A DNA stretch of 8,226 nt from an uncultured Helicobacter sp. (GTDB lineage: Bacteria > Campylobacterota > Campylobacteria > Campylobacterales > Helicobacteraceae): contig CAMXAV010000022.1 in the NCBI GenBank assembly GCA_947179285.1, forward strand, positions 1-8,226. The letters are read 5' to 3'. Positions 1 to 6,018 of the stretch are shown here, one piece after another. The notes below the pieces were generated by a model. It did no database searches. It worked only from the letters and a program-made list of their open reading frames with translations, and was not told the origin of the DNA. How positions within the stretch are numbered: the stretch's first letter is position 1; every line of letters starts with the position of its first letter. The translations under genes and the position numbers were made by a program.

Positions 1-834
1 AATGGAATCAGCGGGGATATAGCCCACGAGCGCCTTTGCGCCCGATGTTTCGTTGGGCGGGAAAAAGATGACCTTGACCCAGCCGCTAGTCGCCTCGCTT
101 GTTTTATGCGCTGCGCTAATCCCAAAGTCAATCGGGTAGCCATTGTGCCCCCAATGGTTGGAATAATCGCCATCGAGGCGATACAAAAAGCCATAGTTTT
201 GCGCTTGGGGCAGAATCGTTGCGAGCACATCGCCTTTGGGCGTTTTGCGCAACAAAAGCTTGTTGTGCTCGGGCTTGAGCAAGATACGTTCATAGGCAAA
301 ATGCGTGTCGCCATAGAGTTGGCTATAATCTTGCTTGTCGCTCAAGCTCTCGTTGACTTTGTCGTGTAGCTCGATGTTGCGCGCCTTGATTTCATAAATC
401 CAGCCCCCATTACACGCGCTGCCAGCGGGCACAAAGCCATAGAAATTGCCCTTCACGAAGAATTGCACCTCGCCAAGCAAGCCTTCTTTATACCAATCGG
501 GCAGCTTTTGTTCGAGCTCTTGATAGAGTGCGTCATCGCCGCGAATATTAACCTTGATAGGGTCGCCGCCATAGAACAACACGCCGCTTAATAGCCTCTT
601 GCTCTCGGCATCAGGCTCGAAAAACAAGACACTGCTAAGCCCCTTGCAATCGATTTTATTTGGCGCACGATTCTTAAAGATGAGCTGCCCTGAAAGAAAA
701 AACTCTTGCGTGCAATCCTTGCTGCCGCTCCAACAATCGCGAGCGACAAAGGGCAAGGCAGGCACATTTGCGGCATAGCAAACAGAGGCACATAAAAAGG
801 TGCAATACAAAATGGGGGCGATTCTGCGCAACAT
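1..834 (-). CDS. Exported protein with SH3b-like C-terminal region (partial, 3' end outside window)
   Basis: The minus strand stays open from an ATG at 834 down to base 1, giving 278 codons without a stop; the C-terminus lies outside the window. The start is supported by AGGAGA about 7 bases upstream on the minus strand. Residues 1-21 look like a Sec signal peptide: MLRR, a hydrophobic stretch, then CYAA with likely cleavage after the Ala pair. The mature part has several cysteines (in DCWSGSKDC near residues 33-39, later IDCKG and SACNGG), suggesting a periplasmic protein with disulfides. From about residue 190 the pattern LLLRKTPKGDVLATI, then GWVKVIFF and VGYIPADS, resembles bacterial SH3 (SH3b) domains, which often bind cell-wall peptides or proteins. 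The SH3 call is pattern recognition, not a search. I do not recognise a named family, and the function is unknown. It is transcribed divergently from the methyltransferase operon. Confidence 0.8.
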   Translation of the reverse strand, partial: MLRRIAPILYCTFLCASVCYAANVPALPFVARDCWSGSKDCTQEFFLSGQLIFKNRAPNKIDCKGLSSVLFFEPDAESKRLLSGVLFYGGDPIKVNIRGDDALYQELEQKLPDWYKEGLLGEVQFFVKGNFYGFVPAGSACNGGWIYEIKARNIELHDKVNESLSDKQDYSQLYGDTHFAYERILLKPEHNKLLLRKTPKGDVLATILPQAQNYGFLYRLDGDYSNHWGHNGYPIDFGISAAHKTSEATSGWVKVIFFPPNETSGAKALVGYIPADSI

Positions 835-857
835 AAGAGTTCTCCTCGATATAATGG

Positions 858-874
858 AATGCTATTATAGCATT
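858..874. promoter_or_regulatory. 17-bp inverted repeat in the divergent promoter region, possible operator
   Basis: The sequence is AATGCTATTATAGCATT: two perfect 7-base arms (858-864 and 868-874) around a 3-base spacer. It covers the extended -10 of the minus-strand gene and lies about 17-33 bases upstream of the candidate plus-strand -10 at 891. A dimeric regulator bound here could affect both genes. Part of the symmetry comes from the TATAAT-like core, so the operator role is inference. Confidence 0.4.
864..872 (-). promoter_or_regulatory. Extended -10 promoter for the exported-protein gene
   Basis: On the minus strand this reads TGCTATAAT, a perfect extended -10 element (TGnTATAAT) for the housekeeping sigma factor. 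Transcription would start near 857 and give a leader of roughly 23 bases before the ATG at 834. No clear -35 box is visible, which is normal for Helicobacter and Campylobacter promoters. The element lies inside the inverted repeat 858-874. Confidence 0.6.
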
Positions 875-881
875 GTCTGTA

Positions 882-896
882 TTTTTTTGGTAGAAT
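882..896 (+). promoter_or_regulatory. Promoter for the methyltransferase operon (T-tract plus TAGAAT)
   Basis: A run of seven T (882-888) followed by GG and TAGAAT (891-896) matches the Campylobacter/Helicobacter sigma70 pattern of a T-rich stretch directly before a TATAAT-like box, with A-rich DNA after it. Transcription would start near 903, about 20 bases before the TTG start at 924. It is the best plus-strand candidate in this gap. Confidence 0.55.
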
Positions 897-911
897 AAAG
901 GAAACTCTCAA

Positions 912-918
912 AGAGGAG
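912..918 (+). promoter_or_regulatory. Ribosome binding site that fixes the TTG start at 924
   Basis: AGAGGAG ends five bases before TTG at 924. It is a strong Shine-Dalgarno sequence, and no ATG in this frame is similarly placed, so the TTG is taken as the start. Confidence 0.65.
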
Positions 919-923
919 CGGCA

Positions 924-1649
924 TTGAGAAAGGGGCGTTTGATTCAGATTGCACAGCCAATGGACGGCTACGCATACACGAGCGATTCATTATTTTTATA
1001 TCATTTTGCCCTCGACTTTATCCCACAAGGCGCGCGTGTGCTCGACATTGGCGCGGGCAGCGGCGTCTTGGGGCTTTTGTGTGCGCGCGATGTGCAAGTG
1101 TCGCTCACAATGGTCGAAAAAACGTCCAAGATGGCTTTTTTTGCGCGGCGCAACACAGAGGCTGCAAACATCGAAGCGGAAGTCATCGAAGCCGACTTTT
1201 TGGAGCTCAAGCCCGAGATTCCACAATCGTTTGACATCGCCATTTCCAACCCGCCGTTTTATAGCAGCGGGCATCTCAAGAGCCCCAACCCAACGATTTC
1301 GGCGGCAAAATCAGAAGAGAATCTGCCCTTTGAAAGCCTGCTTGCACATCTCAAACAATTCCTAAAGCCTCGCGGAGATTTTATCTTTTGTTTCGCCTCG
1401 CGCGAGTGCGACCGCGTCTTTAAGAGCCTCTTAGAATCGTCTTTCAAGGTCGAAGTCGTGCGCTTTGTGCACCCCAAAAGCAACAGAGACGCGACACTTT
1501 TGCTTTGCAAGGCAAAGCTCGGCTCAAAGACGCCAACGCATGTGCTGCCGCCGCTGTTTGTGTATGAAAATGACGATTTCTCGCAAGAAGTGCGCGCCAT
1601 ATTCAAGGCAGCCTGCGCGCATAGCATCAAAGCGCAAATGGAGTGTTGA
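924..1649 (+). CDS. trmN6: tRNA1(Val) adenine-N6 methyltransferase-like protein (TrmN6/YfiC family)
   Basis: This is a 241-residue class I S-adenosylmethionine methyltransferase, close in length to E. coli YfiC/TrmN6 (about 245), which makes N6-methyladenine at position 37 of tRNA1(Val). The N-terminal DGYAYTSDSLFL (residues 14-25) resembles the DGYRFxxDsvLL segment of the family. Motif I is VLDIGAGSGVLGLL (residues 39-52), which binds SAM. The catalytic NPPF is at residues 109-112, the signature of amino-group N-methyltransferases acting on adenine, cytosine, guanine or glutamine. The gene begins with TTG behind a strong ribosome binding site and ends in TGA directly abutting the next start codon, so it leads a four-gene operon. 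The fold and chemistry are secure. The exact tRNA target is inferred from family resemblance, and another substrate is possible. Confidence 0.85.
   Translation: MRKGRLIQIAQPMDGYAYTSDSLFLYHFALDFIPQGARVLDIGAGSGVLGLLCARDVQVSLTMVEKTSKMAFFARRNTEAANIEAEVIEADFLELKPEIPQSFDIAISNPPFYSSGHLKSPNPTISAAKSEENLPFESLLAHLKQFLKPRGDFIFCFASRECDRVFKSLLESSFKVEVVRFVHPKSNRDATLLLCKAKLGSKTPTHVLPPLFVYENDDFSQEVRAIFKAACAHSIKAQMEC
1640..1643 (+). promoter_or_regulatory. Ribosome binding site for the TTG start at 1650
   Basis: GGAG, inside the last codons of the methyltransferase gene, lies six bases before TTG at 1650. It supports a start immediately after the upstream TGA and points to translational coupling. Confidence 0.5.
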
Positions 1650-2036
1650 TTGAAGTTTTGTTTTGCCTTTGAGCCCCAAGCATGCGAGCAGTGCAACGGA
1701 TTTTGTTGTCGTGGCGAGAGTGGGTATGTGTTTGTGCGCTATGCCGAAATCACCGCGCTTGCGCAGTTTTTGGGGCAAGATGTCGAGGCATTCATGCGGC
1801 GCTATGTGCGTAAGGTGGGGTATCGTTTTTCGCTGCTCGAAAAGCCGCTTGTTTCTAGCAGCGGGCGCGAGTATGCGTGCATTTTTTTCGACCCAAACAC
1901 AAAGCGATGCGCCGTGTATGAGGCGCGCCCCAACCAATGCAAGACATTTCCGTTTTGGGAAAAATTTGCGACAAGCCTATTTGAGGAGATACAAAAAGAA
2001 TGTCCCTTTATCAAACCCTTATCATCATTAGCCTAG
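1650..2036 (+). CDS. YkgJ-family cysteine cluster protein (putative Zn/Fe-S binding)
   Basis: This 128-residue protein has the cysteine pattern of the YkgJ/CxxCxxCC (UPF0153) family, small proteins predicted to bind zinc or an Fe-S cluster. The N-terminal cluster is C12-x2-C15-x3-C19-C20. A second group lies at C77, C87 and C97, the last within the conserved YEARPNQCKTFPFW (residues 90-103), and C118 follows. C4 is an extra cysteine. The start is TTG directly after the upstream TGA; ATGs further in would remove the first cysteine cluster. The 3' end overlaps the TPR lipoprotein gene by 37 bases in another frame. The biochemical role of the family is not well established. The operon position beside a methyltransferase and a lipoprotein does not settle it. 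Confidence 0.85.
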   Translation: MKFCFAFEPQACEQCNGFCCRGESGYVFVRYAEITALAQFLGQDVEAFMRRYVRKVGYRFSLLEKPLVSSSGREYACIFFDPNTKRCAVYEARPNQCKTFPFWEKFATSLFEEIQKECPFIKPLSSLA

Positions 2037-3373
2037 CCCTGTTCATCGGCTGTGCCGAAAAGCAACAGGGCAAAGAGCAGGCGGCAGCGCCGCAAGATTC
2101 GCGCGAAATCGCGCTTGAGCAAGACGAAGTCATCATCTCGAAAACCCCCGCTAGCACCGAGCTCGACATCGAGGACACACAGATTATCAAGGCGCTTGTG
2201 GCGCTTGATGAGAGCAATCTCAAAGAAAGCGCACACATCTTTCACGAGCTATGGAGAACCACACAAAAGCCCGAATATCTCAAGCAATCGCTCGGAATCG
2301 CGCTTGAACTAAGCCGCTTTGAGCCACTCTCGCAAGACGAAGTCGATTCCTTGCTCGCCGATATGGAACATTATCTCAAAGCCGACCCAACGAGCCAAGA
2401 CGTGCGCCGCACGCTCATTGCGCTGCTCACGGCAAACAAAGACATCGAGCGCGCACGCTACGAGGCAGAGGAGCTCGTGAAGCTCGAGGAAAACGAGGAA
2501 AACTATGAGCTTTTGGGCTCGATTCTGTTTGTGAATGGCGATTTGCAAGGCGCGCAAGCGGCGTTTCGCAAGTCATACCATTTTGGCGAATCTGCCCTGA
2601 TACTCGAGCGGCTCATCTCTGTTGTGCCCATCAAACAGGCGATTCCGCTGCTTGAGACGCATATCCGCTTCAAGGGCTGCGAGGAGAGGCTATGCCTGAT
2701 ACTCGGCGATATTTACAAAAAAGAAAAACAACTCGACCGCGCCGAAGAAGTCTATGCCAAACTTTACAAACAAGATACGAATCAAGAAAACTTGCAGCTG
2801 TATCTCAATATTTTGCTCATCAACAAGCATTTCAACAAGGCGATTGAGCTGCTCGAAGAGAATCCCAACCAAGACAAGATGTTGCTGCTCGACCTCTATC
2901 GCGAGCAAAAGCAGCCGCAAAAGGCGATGGAGCTCGCCCGAGTCTTGTTTGAAGAAACCAAAGAAATGCGATTCATCACGATTGAGGCGCTGCTTGAATA
3001 CGAGAATCTCAAGCAGCCCATCACGCAAAAAGAGCTGCTCAATCCGATTGTGGATAAGCTCAAAAAAGTCGCCGATAGCGGCGAGGCTGATGATTTGATT
3101 TATAATTTCTTGGGCTATCTGCTGATTGACCATCAGGTGAATATCGAAGCGGGAATCGGCTATGTGCAAAAGGCGCTCGAGCAGCAGCCCGATATGCCCG
3201 CGTATCTCGATTCGCTTGGCTGGGGGTATTATTACCTCAACGATTGCCAAAAGGCGCGCGAGATTTTCGAGAAAATCCCCGAGCAAGAGCGCGACAAAGA
3301 GCCCGAGATTAAAGAGCATTATGAGCGCGTCAAAAACTGCAAACCAAAGCAAGAGCAAAGGGCACAGCAATGA
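2000..3373 (+). CDS. TPR-repeat lipoprotein
   Basis: This 457-residue protein begins with a short hydrophobic signal (residues 3-16) and a lipobox-like FIGC with the lipidation cysteine at C18; F at the -3 position is less usual than L. A linker rich in Q, A and E follows, then a helical region with tetratricopeptide-like repeats, e.g. [26 protein letters not shown] units near residues 150-190 and [11 protein letters not shown] near 248-258. The C-terminal part is clearest: [11 protein letters not shown] from residue 368, then [19 protein letters not shown] (DSLGW at 404-408). The DSLGW pattern is typical of TPR envelope lipoproteins such as Pseudomonas LbcA (PA4667), a partner of a periplasmic protease; that comparison is by motif only. 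GAGGAG at 1983-1988 serves as ribosome binding site with long spacing (11 bases). It overlaps ykgJ by 37 bases and trpC by ATGA. It is likely a periplasm-facing protein-protein scaffold. Confidence 0.85.
   Translation: MSLYQTLIIISLALFIGCAEKQQGKEQAAAPQDSREIALEQDEVIISKTPASTELDIEDTQIIKALVALDESNLKESAHIFHELWRTTQKPEYLKQSLGIALELSRFEPLSQDEVDSLLADMEHYLKADPTSQDVRRTLIALLTANKDIERARYEAEELVKLEENEENYELLGSILFVNGDLQGAQAAFRKSYHFGESALILERLISVVPIKQAIPLLETHIRFKGCEERLCLILGDIYKKEKQLDRAEEVYAKLYKQDTNQENLQLYLNILLINKHFNKAIELLEENPNQDKMLLLDLYREQKQPQKAMELARVLFEETKEMRFITIEALLEYENLKQPITQKELLNPIVDKLKKVADSGEADDLIYNFLGYLLIDHQVNIEAGIGYVQKALEQQPDMPAYLDSLGWGYYYLNDCQKAREIFEKIPEQERDKEPEIKEHYERVKNCKPKQEQRAQQ
2486..2503 (+). repeat. 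Two tandem copies of a 9-base unit inside the TPR gene
   Basis: GAGGAAAAC occurs twice in a row (2486-2494, 2495-2503) and encodes Glu-Glu-Asn twice. Gain or loss of a unit would keep the frame. With only two copies it may be chance. Confidence 0.5.
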
Positions 3374-4149
3374 TTCTTGATTCCATTCTCGAACGCAAAA
3401 AGCAAAGCATTGAGCGCGCCAAGAAAGATTTTCCGCTCGAAGAGCTCGGGCGCAGCCTCGCCTACAACCCCTACACGCCGCGCCCGTTTGCCGCTTCGCT
3501 TGCCAAAGACGGGCTCAACATCATCGCCGAAGTCAAGAAGGCGAGCCCAAGCAAGGGCATCATTCGCGAGGATTTCGAGCCGCTGTCGATTGCTCAAGAA
3601 TACGAAGAACACGGCGCAAGCGCGATTTCAGTGCTCACAGAGGAACATTTCTTTTTGGGCAATCTCGAGTATTTGAGCACGATTCGCCGCTTTGTGCGCC
3701 TGCCACTCTTGCGCAAAGATTTCATCATCGACCCCTACCAAATTGTCGAATCTGCCGTGTATGGCGCGGATTCTCTGCTGCTCATCGCCGCGATTTTGAG
3801 CAAAAAAGAGCTGCAAAACCTCATTAGCGCGAGCCGACATGTCGGAATCGAACCGCTTGTCGAGGTGCATAGCAAGACCGAGCTGCTCACAGCCATTGCC
3901 GCAGGTGCGGATATTATCGGCATCAACCACCGCAACCTTGAAGATTTCAACATGGACATGGAGCTTGCCAAGAGGCTCATTCCGCTGATTCCAAACGGCA
4001 AAATTATTGTCGCCGAAAGCGGGCTGCACGAGCGTGAGCAGCTCGAGGATTTGCGCGCATGCGGCGCGCATGCGTTCCTCATGGGCGAATTTTTCATGCG
4101 CCAAGATTCCATTGGCGCGGCTTTGGATTCTATGCTTCGTTCATCATAA
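3370..4149 (+). CDS. trpC: Indole-3-glycerol phosphate synthase TrpC (stand-alone)
   Basis: TrpC closes the indole ring in tryptophan synthesis, converting carboxyphenylaminodeoxyribulose phosphate to indole-3-glycerol phosphate in the cytoplasm. The 259-residue length fits a single-domain (beta/alpha)8 enzyme. Key residues are all present: E54 and K56 in [13 protein letters not shown], catalytic K116 in [13 protein letters not shown]165 in PLVEVHS, N186 in GINHRNL, and E216/S217 in VAESGL. These match E51, K53, K110, E159, N180, E210 and S211 of the Sulfolobus enzyme with consistent offsets. The ATG at 3370 overlaps the TGA of the TPR gene (ATGA), indicating translational coupling. There is no fused TrpF domain, unlike the TrpC-TrpF fusion known in H. 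pylori, and no other trp gene lies in the window. The gene appears intact. Confidence 0.97.
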   Translation: MILDSILERKKQSIERAKKDFPLEELGRSLAYNPYTPRPFAASLAKDGLNIIAEVKKASPSKGIIREDFEPLSIAQEYEEHGASAISVLTEEHFFLGNLEYLSTIRRFVRLPLLRKDFIIDPYQIVESAVYGADSLLLIAAILSKKELQNLISASRHVGIEPLVEVHSKTELLTAIAAGADIIGINHRNLEDFNMDMELAKRLIPLIPNGKIIVAESGLHEREQLEDLRACGAHAFLMGEFFMRQDSIGAALDSMLRSS

Positions 4150-4160
4150 TCCAAATGGTT

Positions 4161-4166
4161 TATAAT
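4161..4166 (+). promoter_or_regulatory. Candidate -10 box (TATAAT) for the ferredoxin-ppx operon
   Basis: A consensus TATAAT lies in the 67-base gap between trpC and the ferredoxin gene, within an AT-rich stretch. Transcription would start near 4173 and give a leader of about 44 bases that includes the hairpin 4194-4207. No clear -35 box and no terminator are seen, so read-through from trpC is also possible. Confidence 0.5.
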
Positions 4167-4193
4167 AATATAAGAAACTTTAGGGTACAAATG

Positions 4194-4210
4194 CCTATCT
4201 TGATAGGGAG
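4194..4210 (+). promoter_or_regulatory. Small hairpin overlapping the ferredoxin ribosome binding site
   Basis: CCTAT (4194-4198) and ATAGG (4203-4207) pair around the loop CTTG; counted as DNA, the inverted repeat is CCTATC-TT-GATAGG. The Shine-Dalgarno sequence AGGGAG (4205-4210), six bases before the ATG at 4217, shares its first three bases with the 3' arm. The stem could limit ribosome access, or the repeat could be a protein-binding site. No T-run follows, so it is not a typical terminator. Confidence 0.4.
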
Positions 4211-4216
4211 TGAGAC

Positions 4217-4468
4217 ATGGCTTTGATGATTACCGAGGAATGTATCGCCTGCGATGAATGCCGCGAAGAATGCCCCAACAGCGCGATTGATGTCGATGAC
4301 CCGCACTATATCATCGACCCCGACCGCTGCACAGAGTGCATTGGCTATGATGACGAGCCCTCATGTGTTCCTGTTTGTCCTGTTGATGCGTTGATTCCAG
4401 ACCCTGATAATATCGAAAGCATAGACGAACTCAAATACAAATACGAAAGATTACAAAAAGAGGAATAA
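4217..4468 (+). CDS. 2[4Fe-4S] ferredoxin, YfhL/Allochromatium type
   Basis: This 83-residue ferredoxin carries electrons in the cytoplasm through two [4Fe-4S] clusters. The first cluster motif is C9-x2-C12-x2-C15-x3-C19-P. The second is C38-x2-C41-x8-C50-x3-C54-P. The eight-residue insertion between the second and third cysteines of motif two, with a C-terminal acidic helix ending in LKYKYERLQKEE, is the mark of the YfhL/Alvin group, known for low and unequal redox potentials. The protein is acidic. AGGGAG at 4205-4210 is the ribosome binding site, partly inside a hairpin. Its stop shares one base with the start of the ppx gene (TAATG). The neighbourhood matches H. pylori, where a ferredoxin (FdxB, HP0277) precedes ppx/gppA. 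The redox partner cannot be told from the sequence. Confidence 0.95.
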   Translation: MALMITEECIACDECREECPNSAIDVDDPHYIIDPDRCTECIGYDDEPSCVPVCPVDALIPDPDNIESIDELKYKYERLQKEE

Positions 4469-5943
4469 TGGCAAAAGTTACCGCAATCATAGACATTGGC
4501 TCGAACTCCGCAAGAATCGCTATTTTTCGGCGCACCAGCCGCTATGGATTCTATCTTGTCGAAGAGCACAAAAGCCGCATGCGAATCTCTGAAAACAGCT
4601 ACCACAACGGCGGCGTCTTGCAACAAGCCGCCATCGAACGCGCGCTTAGCACATTGCGCGGCTTCTTGAAAATCGCCCAAGAGCTCGGCGCACGCAAGAT
4701 TCTTTGTGTCGCCACAAGCGCCGTGCGCGATGCGCCCAACAGAAGCGAGTTTGTCTCGCTCGTGCGCTCATGTCTTGGGCTTAGCGTCAAGGTCATTAGC
4801 GGCGAAAAAGAGGCATTTTATGGCGCTGTCGCCGCGTCTAACCTCTTGCCCTACCCTGACGGAATCACCATCGACATCGGCGGCGGCTCGTGCGAGTGCG
4901 CGCATATTGTCGGGGGCAAAATCGAAACGCTCACATCGCTCAACATCGGCACAATCCGACTCAAAGAACTTTTCTTTGACAAAAACGCGCCCGTTAGCGA
5001 GGCAATCGCGTTTGTCAAAGACGCGCTCAAAAACCTGCCCGATTCGATGCAAAGCGTGCGCGTGTTTGGAATCGGCGGCACAATCCGCGCGATTTCTAAA
5101 ACCATTATGGAATCCCAAGACTACCCGCTCACGACACTGCATGCGTTCGAGTACAACCCGCAACAATACAAACAATTTTATGAAAAAATTTATTCTGCCA
5201 CAACGACACAGCAGCTCGAAGAGCTCGGAATCGCCGAAGAAAGATTCGACAATATCCGCGGCGGCGCGCTCATCTTTAGCCTCTTGCTCGAACATTTCCA
5301 AACCCAGCAAGTCGTTACAAGCGGCGTTGGCGTGCGCGAAGGCGTGTTTTTGAGCGACCTCTTGCGCACATGCAACTTCACCTTTCCGCGCGGCTTCAAC
5401 CCGAGCTTGCGCAGCCTGATTGATAGATTCTCTATCCAAGATTCACGCTCCAAGCTCACGGCGTCTTATGCATTGCGGCTGTTTGACTTGTTGCAACCGC
5501 TGCATCGTCTCGATGCGCAGTATAAGCCCCACCTCAAGACGAGCGCGCGGCTCGTGTATATCGGCGCGGCGCTGAATTTTTACCAAAGCCATAAACATAG
5601 CAGCTATTTCCTCGCCAATGGCTTGAACTATGGCTACACGCATCGCGATAGAATCTTGATTGCCTTCTTGGTCGAGTTTTATGGCGGCAAGAAGCCGCCC
5701 AGCGTTGAGCGCCACAACGCCCTTGCGTCTTTGCTGCCCGATTATCATTGCGTGGAATGGCTTTGCGCATTGCTTGGAATCGCCGATGCTGTCGCTGTGA
5801 ATGTGCATAGCGCGACTTTCGAGCTCGAGAACAACACGATTCAAATCATCACGAGCCACGACACCTACCTCTTGCGTGAGGCGCTCGCCCCAATCTCTTT
5901 GCCCGAAGGGCTCGCAATCCATATCCAATGGCTTGAGGCATAG
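4468..5943 (+). CDS. ppx: Ppx/GppA-family phosphatase (exopolyphosphatase / pppGpp phosphohydrolase)
   Basis: This 491-residue protein belongs to the ASKHA-fold Ppx/GppA family, which removes terminal phosphates from polyphosphate and/or converts pppGpp to ppGpp. Seen in order: the phosphate-1 motif IDIGSNSARIAIF (residues 8-20), ATSAVRDAPN (82-91), VISGEKEA (109-116) with E115 in the place of the catalytic Glu, the phosphate-2 motif IDIGGGSCE (135-143), and FGIGGT (200-205), followed by RGGALIF. Length fits the long form with an added C-terminal HD-type domain. There HKHSSYFL (375-382) is kept, but the usual LHDIG/LHEIG is LVYIG (362-366) and the usual RYH is EFYG, so the HD metal site looks degenerate. 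The start ATG overlaps the ferredoxin stop by one base, with AGAGGA upstream. Whether Ppx or GppA activity dominates cannot be read from the sequence. Confidence 0.93.
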   Translation: MAKVTAIIDIGSNSARIAIFRRTSRYGFYLVEEHKSRMRISENSYHNGGVLQQAAIERALSTLRGFLKIAQELGARKILCVATSAVRDAPNRSEFVSLVRSCLGLSVKVISGEKEAFYGAVAASNLLPYPDGITIDIGGGSCECAHIVGGKIETLTSLNIGTIRLKELFFDKNAPVSEAIAFVKDALKNLPDSMQSVRVFGIGGTIRAISKTIMESQDYPLTTLHAFEYNPQQYKQFYEKIYSATTTQQLEELGIAEERFDNIRGGALIFSLLLEHFQTQQVVTSGVGVREGVFLSDLLRTCNFTFPRGFNPSLRSLIDRFSIQDSRSKLTASYALRLFDLLQPLHRLDAQYKPHLKTSARLVYIGAALNFYQSHKHSSYFLANGLNYGYTHRDRILIAFLVEFYGGKKPPSVERHNALASLLPDYHCVEWLCALLGIADAVAVNVHSATFELENNTIQIITSHDTYLLREALAPISLPEGLAIHIQWLEA

Positions 5944-5960
5944 CAAAACTTGCGAGGGTA

Positions 5961-5995
5961 ATTGGTGATGATTTTTGTAGAAATCAAGAGCCAAT
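5961..5995 (+). promoter_or_regulatory. Imperfect hairpin and weak promoter-like box before waaC
   Basis: In the 75-base gap after ppx, ATTGG (5961-5965) pairs with CCAAT (5991-5995), and GATTT (5970-5974) with AAATC (5981-5985), around a 6-base loop and an internal bulge. The same stretch contains TTTTTGTAGAAA, whose TAGAAA (5978-5983) after a T-run resembles a weak -10 box; transcription would start near 5990. No T-tract follows the hairpin, so a strong terminator is unlikely. Either role is tentative. Confidence 0.25.
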
Positions 5996-6018
5996 GTAGC
6001 TGACTAAAAGACAAAAGA

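Noticed and set aside
850..855. Plus-strand TATAAT as an alternative promoter for the methyltransferase operon.
   Set aside because: It lies farther from the gene and lacks an upstream T-rich stretch. TAGAAT at 891 after a T7 tract is a better match to the group's promoters, though both could act.
882..888. T7 tract as a possible phase-variation switch, together with another T7 at 1882-1888.
   Set aside because: Seven bases is shorter than typical Helicobacter/Campylobacter slippage tracts, and both reading frames around them are intact. The first fits an ordinary T-rich promoter.
588..911. A minus-strand frame of 107 codons overlapping the exported-protein gene.
   Set aside because: It begins upstream of the promoter assigned to that gene and ends inside it in a different frame. 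The frame starting at 834 has a signal peptide, a ribosome binding site and stays open to the window edge.
2690..3370. A minus-strand open frame of 226 codons opposite the TPR gene.
   Set aside because: It is a leucine/isoleucine-rich shadow of the glutamate- and lysine-rich TPR protein. It lacks a good ribosome binding site, and the plus frame has lipobox and TPR signatures.
4150..4216. A Rho-independent terminator after trpC.
   Set aside because: The only stem (4194-4207) is short and is followed by the ferredoxin ribosome binding site, not by a T-run.
4768..5439. A minus-strand open frame of 223 codons opposite ppx.
   Set aside because: It is antisense to clear Ppx/GppA motifs and has no recognisable domain; long antisense frames are common at this codon usage.
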